NCBI RefSeq assembly: GCF_003337315.1
Contig: NZ_QPJV01000002.1
Coordinates: 297,538 to 361,537 of the forward strand
Source: Vagococcus fluvialis
GTDB taxonomy: Bacteria > Bacillota > Bacilli > Lactobacillales > Vagococcaceae
DNA length: 64,000 nucleotides
Reading direction: 5' to 3'
The position numbers and the translations under genes are program-made. Positions 25,287-34,426 of this stretch are shown here, piece by piece. The number at the start of each line of letters is the position of its first letter. Within the stretch, counting starts at the first letter, position 1. The notes beneath the pieces are model-generated. The model worked only from the letters and a program-made list of their open reading frames with translations, was not told the origin of the DNA and made no database searches.

Positions 25287-27479
25287 ATGATAGAAATCAA
25301 CAAAAAAAATGTGGGATTATCAAATAAAAGTGCTGATTTTAACAATATACAGGTCATTAAAAGAGATGGTCGTGTTGTTGAATTTGAAGAGTGGAAAATA
25401 ACAAATGCGTTACTTAAAGCTGAAAGAAAAATTAATGGTAGTGTTGAAGCTCATTCAGAAGCGAAAATTCAGGAGATTGTTGATTTAGTTATTGAAGAAA
25501 TTAACCAACGTTTTAGTGATAATGTTAAAATTTATGAAATTCAAAATATAGTAGAACATATTTTATTAGATAACTGTGAATATGATTTAGCCAAAGAATA
25601 TATTAATTATCGTACAAGTCGTGATTTTGAAAGAAGCCGCGCCACAGATATTAACTTCACAATTGGTAAATTACTTAATAAAGATAGTCAATTAGTTAAT
25701 GAAAATGCGAATAAAGACAGTGATGTATTTAATACTCAAAGAGATTTAACAGCAGGAATTGTTGGAAAATCAATTGGCTTAAAATTATTACCAGCTCACG
25801 TAGCTAATGCTCATCAAAAAGGTGATATTCATTACCATGACCTTGATTATCATCCATATTCACCCATGACTAACTGTTGTTTAATTGATTTTGAAGGTAT
25901 GTTAAATAATGGCTTTAAAATTGGGAATGCTGAAGTTGAAGCACCAAAATCAATTCAAACAGCTACAGCACAAATTTCTCAAATTATTGCTAACGTAGCT
26001 TCAAGTCAATACGGAGGCTGTTCAGCAGATCGAATAGATGAGTTTTTAGCCCCATTTGCTGAAAGAAATTATTTTAAACATATGGAAGATGCTAAAAATT
26101 GGATTGAGGATGAGTCTCGTCATGATGCTTATGCGAAATCTAAAACTCAAAAAGATATTTATGATGCTATGCAAAGTTTAGAGTATGAAATTAATACTTT
26201 GTTTACTTCAAATGGTCAAACTCCATTTACTTCTTTTGGTTTTGGTCTTGGAACAAACTGGTTCGAGCGTGAAATCCAAAGAGCTATCTTTTTAAATCGT
26301 ATTAAAGGTTTAGGACAAGAACGTAGAACAGCAATTTTTCCTAAATTAATTTTTACTATTAAAGATGGTGTTAACCACAGTCCAAGTGATCCAAACTATG
26401 ATATTAAAGAGTTAGCTTTAGAGTGTGCTACTAAGAGAATGTATCCTGATATTTTAAACTATGAAAAAATTGTTGAGTTAACAGGAAGTTTCAAAGTACC
26501 AATGGGTTGTCGTTCATTCTTACAAGGTTGGAAAAATGAGCAAGGTGAAGAAATTAATGCAGGACGTATGAACTTAGGTGTTGTGACACTTAACTTACCA
26601 AGAATAGCTCTTGAAGCAGAAGGAAATATTGAAAAATTCTGGTCATTACTAGAAGAACGCCTAGCAACAATGAAAGATGCTTTAGTTTTTAGAATTGACC
26701 GCTGTAAAGAAGCAACACCAGCAAATGCACCAATTCTTTATTTACACGGAGCTTTTGGTAAAAAATTACAAAAAACTGATGAAGTAGATGAATTGTTTAA
26801 AAATAAAAGAGCAACTGTTTCTCTTGGTTATATTGGTCTTTATGAAGTTGCGGCAAGTTTCTTTGGTGGCGATTGGGAAGAAAATAGTGAGGCTAAGGAA
26901 TTTACTTTAGACATTTTAAGATATCTAAAAGCGAATGCTGATGATTGGGGTAATGAATATGGCTATCACTTTAGTGTTTACTCAACTCCAAGTGAAAGTT
27001 TGACAGACCGTTTCTGTCGAATGGACCGTGAAAAATTTGGTGAAGTAGAAAATATCACTGATAAAGATTACTATACAAATAGTTTCCATTATGATGTGCG
27101 TAAAAATCCAACACCATTTGAAAAATTAGATTTTGAAAAAGATTACCCAGCATATTGTTCAGGTGGATTTATTCATTACTGTGAGTATCCAGTACTGCAA
27201 CAAAATAGAAAAGCCTTAGAAGCTGTTTGGGATTATTCTTATGAACGAGTTGGCTACTTAGGGACTAATACACCGATTGACCACTGTTATGAATGTGATT
27301 TTGAAGGAGATTTTAATCCAACAGAAAGAGGTTTCCAGTGTCCTCAATGTGGTAACAATGATCCTAAAACATGTGACGTTGTTAAAAGAACATGTGGTTA
27401 CTTAGGAAATCCACAAGCACGTCCAATGGTACATGGTCGTCACAAAGAAATTTCAGCACGTGTTAAACATATGAAATAG
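25287..27479 (+). CDS. nrdD: Anaerobic ribonucleoside-triphosphate reductase (class III)
   Basis: A 730-residue glycyl-radical enzyme making deoxynucleotides without oxygen. An ATP-cone is at the N-terminus (VIKRDGRVVEFEEWKITNAL). The C-terminus has a zinc site CYEC...CPQC and the glycyl-radical segment RTCGYLGNPQARPMVHGR. The activase NrdG is encoded 59 bp downstream. The ATG at 25287 follows AAGGAG; the longer frame is rejected. NrdR boxes lie upstream. Confidence 0.96.
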   Translation: MIEINKKNVGLSNKSADFNNIQVIKRDGRVVEFEEWKITNALLKAERKINGSVEAHSEAKIQEIVDLVIEEINQRFSDNVKIYEIQNIVEHILLDNCEYDLAKEYINYRTSRDFERSRATDINFTIGKLLNKDSQLVNENANKDSDVFNTQRDLTAGIVGKSIGLKLLPAHVANAHQKGDIHYHDLDYHPYSPMTNCCLIDFEGMLNNGFKIGNAEVEAPKSIQTATAQISQIIANVASSQYGGCSADRIDEFLAPFAERNYFKHMEDAKNWIEDESRHDAYAKSKTQKDIYDAMQSLEYEINTLFTSNGQTPFTSFGFGLGTNWFEREIQRAIFLNRIKGLGQERRTAIFPKLIFTIKDGVNHSPSDPNYDIKELALECATKRMYPDILNYEKIVELTGSFKVPMGCRSFLQGWKNEQGEEINAGRMNLGVVTLNLPRIALEAEGNIEKFWSLLEERLATMKDALVFRIDRCKEATPANAPILYLHGAFGKKLQKTDEVDELFKNKRATVSLGYIGLYEVAASFFGGDWEENSEAKEFTLDILRYLKANADDWGNEYGYHFSVYSTPSESLTDRFCRMDREKFGEVENITDKDYYTNSFHYDVRKNPTPFEKLDFEKDYPAYCSGGFIHYCEYPVLQQNRKALEAVWDYSYERVGYLGTNTPIDHCYECDFEGDFNPTERGFQCPQCGNNDPKTCDVVKRTCGYLGNPQARPMVHGRHKEISARVKHMK

Positions 27480-27483
27480 TTAA

Positions 27484-27511
27484 TGAGGCTCGTCTTTTTA
27501 GACAGCCTCTT
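27484..27511 (+). terminator. Hairpin between nrdD and nrdG
   Basis: GAGGCTCGTC pairs with GACAGCCTC; the following sequence TTCATTTT is a weak T run, so this may be a leaky terminator or a processing hairpin. Confidence 0.6.
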
Positions 27512-27538
27512 CATTTTAGATTTTAGGAGTGAAAAGAG

Positions 27539-28117
27539 ATGAAAAATCCTAAGCCCAAGGAATGGACAGCAGAAAAGTGGAGTCAAGGATATATTGCAGA
27601 TTATAAACCTTTTATGTTTGTTGACGGAGAAGGAGTTAGATGTAGTATTTATGTAAGTGGTTGTTTATTTGCCTGTGAAGGCTGTTTTAATAAAGCCATT
27701 CAAAATTTTAAATACGGAACTCCCTTTACTCAAGAATTAGAAAATCAGATTTTTAGAGATCTTCATCATGAATCAGTTCAAGGATTAACCCTCTTAGGAG
27801 GAGAACCTTTTTTAAATACACAAGTTTGTTTAAAACTAGTTAATCGTTTTAGAGATGAATTTGGTGATACAAAAGATATTTGGTCTTGGTCAGGCTACAC
27901 CTTTGAAGAGTTATTAGTAGATACTGAGGATAAATTAGAGATGCTATCAAAAATTGATGTTTTAGTAGATGGAAGATTTGAGCTTAAAAGACGAGATTTA
28001 ACCCTACAATTTAGAGGTAGTAGCAATCAAAGAATTATTGATGTGCCGAAATCTTTAGAAGCACAAGAAGCAATTATTTGGGAAAAGTGTATTGACTCTA
28101 GTCGCTATAATTCGTAA
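27539..28117 (+). CDS. nrdG: Anaerobic ribonucleotide reductase activase
   Basis: A 192-residue radical-SAM protein. The cluster motif is CLFACEGC (CxxxCxxC, about residues 43-50), followed by GLTLLGGEPF. It uses S-adenosylmethionine to form the glycyl radical on NrdD. GGAGTG precedes the ATG. Confidence 0.95.
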   Translation: MKNPKPKEWTAEKWSQGYIADYKPFMFVDGEGVRCSIYVSGCLFACEGCFNKAIQNFKYGTPFTQELENQIFRDLHHESVQGLTLLGGEPFLNTQVCLKLVNRFRDEFGDTKDIWSWSGYTFEELLVDTEDKLEMLSKIDVLVDGRFELKRRDLTLQFRGSSNQRIIDVPKSLEAQEAIIWEKCIDSSRYNS

Positions 28118-28121
28118 AAAT

Positions 28122-28164
28122 AAAAAAGTTAAACTTCATTTTATCTTTGAAGTTTAACTTTTTT
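28122..28164. terminator. Bidirectional terminator after nrdG
   Basis: AAAAAAGTTAAACTTCA and its exact complement form a 17-bp stem between convergent genes. Confidence 0.87.
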
Positions 28165-28165
28165 G

Positions 28166-28909
28166 TTAGTTTTGCTTTTTAAATAAACCATAGCGGTAAA
28201 TAATGAAAGTTAAAGACGAAACAACAAGAAGAATAATTATTGTAATTGTTGTTGCCAATCTTTTTTGACTACCTTTTTGAGACAAGAATTCTGATTCAGT
28301 AGTTAGCTTATGATACGTTATCGCAGTAAGTTCTTCTTTTGTTTCTTTAATTGTTTGTGTATTTAAGTTAAGAGTATAAGTAGGACTCCAATTTCCATTA
28401 TCTTCAAAAGCTAAAAATTTAAGTTCGGTAGGCATCTTATTAGGGTTATATTTTCCCTTAAAATGACCATTCTGATCTAAATTCACTTGATAATTTTTAT
28501 CATCAGCTATCATAAAAACTTTTGAATTTGAATGATTCATTGAGATATCAATTTGTTTATTTTTACTATTGTAGGATAAATTGTTAAAAGAAAGATTAGG
28601 TTCTTCAGATAAAACAAGATAAGAAACTTTTTCAGTATGTGTTTTTTTAGAAGAATCAGTAAATTCGATAGTTGTTTTATATAAGCCACTTGTTATGGTA
28701 TTAGCGCGACTTGAGTTAGGGAATTTAACATCTGTTAAGTTTGTTCCATACTCTTTTTCTAACATAGGAACAAAAGTATCAGGGGAAAGTTTTATTCCTT
28801 GCTTAATAGTGGCGTAGATTGTTTGTGAGGACACTTCTTGCCCTAAAGAAACAATAGGGAATAAAAATAAAGTAATAAAAAATACGAAGATAAATGGTTT
28901 TTTTGTCAT
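28166..28909 (-). CDS. Secreted membrane-anchored protein of unknown function
   Basis: A 247-residue protein with a signal peptide (about residues 1-23, ending SLGQ), an outside part of ~185 residues rich in Ser/Thr/Asn that looks like two beta-sandwich domains, and a C-terminal membrane helix (about 218-238) with a short basic tail. I recognise no family motif. The RBS AGGAGGAAT precedes the ATG. It is a single gene, divergent from the SMR transporter gene. A surface adhesin-like or WxL-associated role is possible but unsupported. Confidence 0.6.
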   Translation of the reverse strand: MTKKPFIFVFFITLFLFPIVSLGQEVSSQTIYATIKQGIKLSPDTFVPMLEKEYGTNLTDVKFPNSSRANTITSGLYKTTIEFTDSSKKTHTEKVSYLVLSEEPNLSFNNLSYNSKNKQIDISMNHSNSKVFMIADDKNYQVNLDQNGHFKGKYNPNKMPTELKFLAFEDNGNWSPTYTLNLNTQTIKETKEELTAITYHKLTTESEFLSQKGSQKRLATTITIIILLVVSSLTFIIYRYGLFKKQN

Positions 28910-29016
28910 AAATAATTCCTCCTAAGGCATATTCATTGTACATCTCTACTAAAATGAGTACAAGGAATAAAAAAATATGGTAAAATAAGCTGAATTTAGA
29001 CAAGGAGAATGTAAAG

Positions 29017-29343
29017 ATGAAAGGTTATTTATTTTTATTAGTAGCAATTATAGGTGAAGTCGTAGGTACTAATTTATTAAAAGCAACGGATGGATTTACA
29101 AAATTACAGCCTACTCTTTTGACTATTATTGCTTACGTGATTTCTTTTTATTTCCTATCATTATCATTTAAGTCGATTCCAATTGCAGTAGCCTACGCTG
29201 TATGGGGAGCAATTGGAATTATTTTAATAACTTTGTTTTCTGTTTTAGTCTGGAAGGAACCCATTAATCTAATGACAATTTTTGGTTTGGGGTTAATAAT
29301 TGCAGGAACAATTGTTGTTAATTTATTTGGTACAGGACATTAA
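29017..29343 (+). CDS. SMR-family small multidrug or guanidinium exporter
   Basis: A 108-residue protein with four membrane helices. The key glutamate is Glu14 in VAIIGEVVGTNLLKAT, and YAVWGAIGIILI in the third and fourth helix region is typical of the EmrE/QacC branch. It exchanges protons for cationic compounds as an antiparallel dimer. It stands alone; the ATG follows AAGGAG. Confidence 0.88.
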   Translation: MKGYLFLLVAIIGEVVGTNLLKATDGFTKLQPTLLTIIAYVISFYFLSLSFKSIPIAVAYAVWGAIGIILITLFSVLVWKEPINLMTIFGLGLIIAGTIVVNLFGTGH

Positions 29344-29506
29344 AGTCATGGTTTTGTCATGTTTATCATAAAAATTCATTAAATTGAAAAATTAAAGACA
29401 CAGTATTTTCATAATTAGAAGCTATTATATATGTATACCAACAAAACAACCCTAACAAACTTTTTCATTTTATTTACTCCTCCAAAGTAAATAAAACAAC
29501 TCCTTT

Positions 29507-29538
29507 AGTGGCTAGTCAATTGACTAGTCACTTTTTTA
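29507..29538 (+). terminator. Terminator downstream of the SMR gene
   Basis: AGTGGCTAGTCAA pairs with TTGACTAGTCACT, followed by seven T. It lies 160 bp after the SMR stop; I see no gene in between. Confidence 0.75.
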
Positions 29539-29561
29539 TTTTTTTAAATTATAAAATAATA

Positions 29562-29600
29562 TAAAAAGAAGTAGCTCTCTATTTTTAAGAGCCACTTCTT
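29562..29600 (-). terminator. Terminator of the two-component operon
   Basis: On the minus strand AAGAAGTGGCTCT pairs with AGAGCTACTTCTT and a T run follows. Confidence 0.8.
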
Positions 29601-29602
29601 AA

Positions 29603-30646
29603 TTAGTTAATCATAAAATTTTCTTCAGTATCTGCGTAATAACTTAAGTGAGGAAAGAGGATTCTGAAGGTTGTTCCTTGTCCAACTTGAGATTCAACAT
29701 AAAGGTTATGTCCTAATTTTTCTGTAAGAGATTTAGCTAGATAAAGGCCTAACCCTGTTGAATTAGTTTCCTCATTGCGACCATTATTACCTGTAAATCC
29801 CTTATTAAAAATACGAGATAAATCTTCTGGTGGAATTCCAATACCTGTATCCGTTAGACTTAGCCATATACCGCGTTCGTTTTTTGACAGTTCAACAGTA
29901 ATAACACTATTAGAATCAGAATACTTAAGAGCGTTACTAATTAGTTGATTTAAAATAAAAACTAACCATTTTTCATCTGTTAAGACGTGATGATCATCAC
30001 CTATAAGTGAGAATCGAATATTCTTTTGAATAAAATAGTCAGCTGATTGTTTAACTGTTTGTTGAACAATTTTTTTTAATGAATAAGATTTAATCAAATA
30101 ATCTTTTGAAAAACTATCTAAGCGAGAATAATATAAGACTTGATCTACGTAATCATCAATACGTTTTAAGTTATTCCGTAATTGATTATATCTTTTCTCT
30201 GAAACATCATCCTCAATACTTTCTGAAATCAGCTTTAAAGAGGCTAAAGGTACTTTAATTTCATGTACCCAACTGTCGATATAATCTTTTTGTTCGTTTG
30301 ATAAGGATCTAACTTCGTTTAACAAAGCAAATTGCTCACTTTGAAGTTCATTGAAATAGTCTTGATAAAGGATTTCTTCATTGGACCTTGCATGAGTTAA
30401 CCTAGGTGTTTCAACTAAATCATTTCGATCTACTTCTAATTGTAACCACCATTTTTTTCGGCGATTAAAATCAAAACCTAAAAAAGTGAGTAATAAAAGA
30501 ATGCCAATTAGTAAGATATAGAGTAAAGAAGGTAAGTTAAAGTTTACTTCAGGGGTTAACCATAAAATAAAACTAGTTAAGCCAACGAAAATAAACCATA
30601 ATAAAATCAATCGATATTGGTCACGCAAGTAATTAAAAAAAGTCAT
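29603..30646 (-). CDS. Intramembrane-sensing histidine kinase (BceS-like)
   Basis: A 347-residue kinase with only two N-terminal helices (about 13-30 and 38-58) and almost no outside loop, the hallmark of BceS-type sensors. The H-box is DSWVHEIKVPLAS (about residue 127). The ATP domain has NQLISNALKYS, DTGIGIPPEDL and GLGLYLAKSL. BceS kinases get their signal from the partner ABC exporter, here encoded divergently at 31516-34348. The ligand is likely a cell-wall-active peptide. Confidence 0.88.
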   Translation of the reverse strand: MTFFNYLRDQYRLILLWFIFVGLTSFILWLTPEVNFNLPSLLYILLIGILLLLTFLGFDFNRRKKWWLQLEVDRNDLVETPRLTHARSNEEILYQDYFNELQSEQFALLNEVRSLSNEQKDYIDSWVHEIKVPLASLKLISESIEDDVSEKRYNQLRNNLKRIDDYVDQVLYYSRLDSFSKDYLIKSYSLKKIVQQTVKQSADYFIQKNIRFSLIGDDHHVLTDEKWLVFILNQLISNALKYSDSNSVITVELSKNERGIWLSLTDTGIGIPPEDLSRIFNKGFTGNNGRNEETNSTGLGLYLAKSLTEKLGHNLYVESQVGQGTTFRILFPHLSYYADTEENFMIN

Positions 30647-30654
30647 TGGCTTAG

Positions 30655-31329
30655 TTAGGGAATAATGTAACCCTGGCCAACTTTAGTTTCAATGTAGCCA
30701 GTAATCCCTGCTCCTTCAATTTTTTTTCTTAAACGGTTGATGTTAACTGTTAATGTATTATCATCTACAAATCGCTCATCATCCCAAAGAGCTCGTAATA
30801 ATTTTTCACGGCTAACAATTTTACCTTGATTTTTCATTAAAATAAGTAATAATTGGAATTCATTTTTACTTAGCTCGATACTCTCATCATTAATCATAAA
30901 AGAACTATTCTCCATATTTAACATTAGACCATTATGCTCTAGTGTTGAACTATCAGCTTTTGAGTAGTCATAAGTTCTTCTAAGTAAGGCATTCACTTTA
31001 GCAATTAAAATATCTGTTGAAAAAGGTTTTGTGACATAATCATCTCCGCCAAGATTCATGGACATAATGGAATCTGCGTTTGTGTCACGACTTGAAATAA
31101 AGATAACAGGAGCTTTAGAAATCTCTCTGATTTTTTGTACCCAGTAGTAGCCATCAAAGACTGGTAAATTAATATCTAATAAAACAAGGTGTGGTTGTTC
31201 TTTTTCAAAAGTATCTAAAACAAGTTTAAAATCACGTACTTCAACTGTTTCAAATCCCCATTTTTGTAAACTTTCTGAGACTAATTCTCTAACTGTTTCA
31301 TCGTCTTCAACAATCATTATTTTCATCAT
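30655..31329 (-). CDS. OmpR-family response regulator (BceR-like)
   Basis: A 224-residue regulator. The receiver has IVEDDE, the phosphate acceptor Asp in LVLLDINLPVFDG (about 53), SSRDTNADSIMSMNLGGDDYVTKPF, and a C-terminal winged helix (VNINRLRKKIEGAG). It is transcribed with the kinase, 8 bp apart. Its probable target is the box at 31418-31431 in front of the divergent exporter genes. Confidence 0.9.
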   Translation of the reverse strand: MMKIMIVEDDETVRELVSESLQKWGFETVEVRDFKLVLDTFEKEQPHLVLLDINLPVFDGYYWVQKIREISKAPVIFISSRDTNADSIMSMNLGGDDYVTKPFSTDILIAKVNALLRRTYDYSKADSSTLEHNGLMLNMENSSFMINDESIELSKNEFQLLLILMKNQGKIVSREKLLRALWDDERFVDDNTLTVNINRLRKKIEGAGITGYIETKVGQGYIIP

Positions 31330-31417
31330 ATTAAAACTCCTTTTGTCATATCAATTCCATTATACAAAAAAATAAGAGAATACTCATAGGTCTTTTGATG
31401 TAATTTTACAATAGATA

Positions 31418-31431
31418 TGACAAATCTGTAA
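31418..31431 (+). promoter_or_regulatory. BceR-type binding box
   Basis: TGACA-AATC-TGTAA fits the B. subtilis BceR box TNACA-N4-TGTAA as I recall it. It lies 85 bp upstream of the exporter ATPase start in the divergent gap. Confidence 0.65.
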
Positions 31432-31515
31432 GAATTATTTTAGACGATTAGATGTTAGAAGTTACTAAAAATTGATAAGATAGACTCAAGAGAAATGACA
31501 GGAGGTAAAAAGCTT

Positions 31516-32283
31516 ATGGAAAGAATTGTAGAAGTAGAGCACTTATCAAAAATATATGGCAGGAAAAGTAACCCTACTAAAGTATTAGAAAATATTTCAT
31601 TTACAGTTGATAGGGGAGAATTTGTTGGGATTATGGGACCAAGTGGGGCAGGGAAGACCACACTATTAAATATGTTATCAACAATTGACCAGCCAACTGT
31701 TGGCTCAATTAAAGTTGGAAATCAAGACATTACTCGAATGAAGGAAAAGAAACTAAGTGATTTTAGACGAAAAGAATTAGGGTTTATTTTTCAGGATTTT
31801 AATTTAATGAACTCTTTAACTGTTAAAGACAATATTTTACTTCCTTTAGCACTCGATAGAGTACCTGTTAAAGAGATGGAATCAAGACTTGAGCATGTAG
31901 CCAAAATACTAGGTATAGAATCAAGATTACATGCTTATCCAGTAGATATTTCAATTGGTCAGAAACAACGTGTAGCAGCAGCTAGAGCTATGATTACACA
32001 CCCACAATTAATACTTGCTGATGAGCCTACAGGATCACTTGATTCAAAATCAGCAACAGAACTACTTCACTATTTATCACGCTTAAATGAAGAAGAAAAA
32101 GCAACGATTATTATGGTTACTCACGATGCTTTTACAGCAAGTTATTGCCATCGTATTTTATTTATTAAGGATGGTGCTATTTTTTCTGAAATAGTTCGTC
32201 AAGGTAGCAGAAAAGAATTTTTCCAAAAAGTAATTGATATGCAAGCTGCTATTGGAGGCGGTGTTAGTCATGATGTTGTTTAA
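31516..32283 (+). CDS. BceA-type ABC exporter ATPase
   Basis: A 255-residue ATPase. Walker A GPSGAGKTTLL (about 44), Q-loop FIFQDFNLM, and Walker B LILADEPTGSLDSK. The signature is ISIGQKQRVAAARAM, with SIGQ in place of the usual SGGQ, as in many BceA proteins. It drives the permease encoded next, removing or resisting peptide antibiotics. The ATG at 31516 follows CAGGAGG. The permease gene overlaps its end by 14 bases. Confidence 0.88.
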   Translation: MERIVEVEHLSKIYGRKSNPTKVLENISFTVDRGEFVGIMGPSGAGKTTLLNMLSTIDQPTVGSIKVGNQDITRMKEKKLSDFRRKELGFIFQDFNLMNSLTVKDNILLPLALDRVPVKEMESRLEHVAKILGIESRLHAYPVDISIGQKQRVAAARAMITHPQLILADEPTGSLDSKSATELLHYLSRLNEEEKATIIMVTHDAFTASYCHRILFIKDGAIFSEIVRQGSRKEFFQKVIDMQAAIGGGVSHDVV

Positions 32284-34348
32284 ATTAGCAGTCAAAAATG
32301 TGAAAACCCAGTTTAGATATTATTTTATGTATTTTATGAGTATGGCTTTTTCTGTCATGGTTTATTATAGTTTTGTTTCCATGAGTTATGACAAGTCACT
32401 ATTAAATAGAGCTGCAGCAGATATGAGAATTGATACAGGGCTTAGGGCAGGTAGCGTCATGATTATTCTGTTCATTATTATTTTCATGTTTTCTGCTAAT
32501 GCTTTTTTTGTTAAACGAAGGAAAAGAGAGATTGGTTTATATAGTTTACTCGGTATGAGAAGAAGTCAGATAGGTATCTTATTTTTTGTTGAAAATATGT
32601 TTTTAGGCTTAATCGCTTTAGTGACAGGTATCTTTTTTGGTGTTATCTTTTCTAAGCTATTTGCGATGTTACTTTTAAAATCTTTACAAGTGCCAGTAAC
32701 TAGTGGTTTTATTTTTTCTATTCAAGCGGTTTTAAATACAGTGTTAGTCTTTTTAATTATATTAGGAATCGTTTCTATTCGAACAGCTACGACTGTGTAC
32801 CGTTACAAACTAATTACGTTATTTAAAGCTAATGAACAAGGTGAGGGCAGTCATTATACGAGATGGTACAACTGGGTACTAGGTTTACTAGGTGTTGCGC
32901 TTTTAGGAACAGGTTATTATTTAGCCGCTCACTTTTATGATTTATTGGTTTTATTAGAAACGAAATATCAATTTAATGGTTTTGGCATGTTATTTGGACC
33001 AATCTTTATTTTGATTTTATGTGTGATTGGAACGTATCTTTTCTTTGGTCATTTTTTAGGGATTATTTTACGTTTAATTCAACAAGCTAAAGGTTATTAT
33101 TATAAAGATATTAATATGATTACAACTGGAAATTTAAGTTTTCATTTGAAAAAGAATGCTAGAACATTTGCTACAATAGCAGTTCTATCAGGGACAGCTT
33201 TAGCAGCTATTGGCGGTGCTGCTAGTGTACAGTCTTTTACTTTAGGCTTAGCCCATGCAGCTAATCCAACTACCTACACAATTGATGATGAGCATTACGA
33301 CGAATTTAAAACCTTTTTAAAAGAAGAAGAGGCGGATATTAGGGGTGAAGGTCATGTTGAGTTTAAATATGTGGGAGGCAAAATAGCTTATAATGTGGGC
33401 TATAAAGATGGTAAGAATTATGTAAATAATGAGTCTATGATTAATGTGATTTCTTTAAGTAACTATGAAAGAACAAGAGAAGTCATTCCAGAAATTAAAG
33501 AAATTGCTTTACCTAATGAAAAGGATATCGCCGTTTTAGGTGGTACGAATAATACCTATGTAGAAGAGATGTTAACCTTTGATGAAATAGGTATTTTAGG
33601 TAATATAGGTGAAGTTAAAATTGTAGAAGCAACAGTTGATAATTTTGGAAACACTAGAGATATGAGATTGAGTGGTCAAACAGTTGTTGTCACAGATGAG
33701 CTCTATAAAAAGCTAGACGCTACGTATCAATACGGCTATCATATGATAGAGATTACAGATGGTGACAAAAATGAAGCTTTATCAAATGCTACAGAAGAAA
33801 AATTTGCTTCATTAATTGATAAAAAAGATTATTTTATCGTAACAACAACTATTGAAAATAATAAAGCTAAAGCTAGTTTTACAGATTTAAAGGAACCGGT
33901 AGAAACAGAGCAGCCCAAAGGTTACACAGTAAAAAAAGCCTTTAGCATGCGTTATCCATACTATAATGGTTTAATGAAAAATACAGGGCTATTAATTTAT
34001 GTCGCAGTCTTTTTAGGAATGGTTTTTATGATTGCTACAGGTAGTATCATTACCTTAAAACAATTATCGGAAGCAGAAGATGAGTCAATGCGTTATGATA
34101 TGTTAAGAAAAATCGGAACTCCAAGAAATATGATTAAAAAAAGTATTTATAAACAAAACTTTACAGTCTTTTTTGTTCCTTTATTTATTAGCTTACTTCA
34201 TGCTTATTTTGCTTTAAGAGTCCTATTTGTTTTAATCGAAGTGCCAAGTTTAACCTTAACCTTAATATCAGTTGCCTTCTTGATTATCATTTATATTTTA
34301 TTCTATTTTGCGACCTCATCTTCATATAATAAAATTGTTAATTCTTAA
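32270..34348 (+). CDS. BceB-type ABC exporter permease
   Basis: A 692-residue FtsX-like permease. Helices lie near residues 18-38 and 50-80, more follow up to ~285, then a large outside domain of about 200 residues (~345-560), and three final helices. KRRKREIGLYSLLGMRRSQIG is the FtsX loop seen in BceB/VraG proteins. The outside domain is thought to bind peptide antibiotics and to signal to the kinase. The start ATG at 32270 is ten bases after GGAGG. Confidence 0.87.
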   Translation: MMLFKLAVKNVKTQFRYYFMYFMSMAFSVMVYYSFVSMSYDKSLLNRAAADMRIDTGLRAGSVMIILFIIIFMFSANAFFVKRRKREIGLYSLLGMRRSQIGILFFVENMFLGLIALVTGIFFGVIFSKLFAMLLLKSLQVPVTSGFIFSIQAVLNTVLVFLIILGIVSIRTATTVYRYKLITLFKANEQGEGSHYTRWYNWVLGLLGVALLGTGYYLAAHFYDLLVLLETKYQFNGFGMLFGPIFILILCVIGTYLFFGHFLGIILRLIQQAKGYYYKDINMITTGNLSFHLKKNARTFATIAVLSGTALAAIGGAASVQSFTLGLAHAANPTTYTIDDEHYDEFKTFLKEEEADIRGEGHVEFKYVGGKIAYNVGYKDGKNYVNNESMINVISLSNYERTREVIPEIKEIALPNEKDIAVLGGTNNTYVEEMLTFDEIGILGNIGEVKIVEATVDNFGNTRDMRLSGQTVVVTDELYKKLDATYQYGYHMIEITDGDKNEALSNATEEKFASLIDKKDYFIVTTTIENNKAKASFTDLKEPVETEQPKGYTVKKAFSMRYPYYNGLMKNTGLLIYVAVFLGMVFMIATGSIITLKQLSEAEDESMRYDMLRKIGTPRNMIKKSIYKQNFTVFFVPLFISLLHAYFALRVLFVLIEVPSLTLTLISVAFLIIIYILFYFATSSSYNKIVNS

Positions 34349-34426
34349 AAACTAAGCCTTAGGCACAAGAAAAATCAGATAAAGAATGATATACTTGGGA
34401 TTATAAATATGAAAAGGTGGGTTCAC

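Noticed and set aside
25287..28117. Pyruvate formate-lyase and its activase instead of nrdD/nrdG
   Set aside because: The ATP-cone, zinc pairs and RTCGYLG radical segment are specific to class III ribonucleotide reductase.
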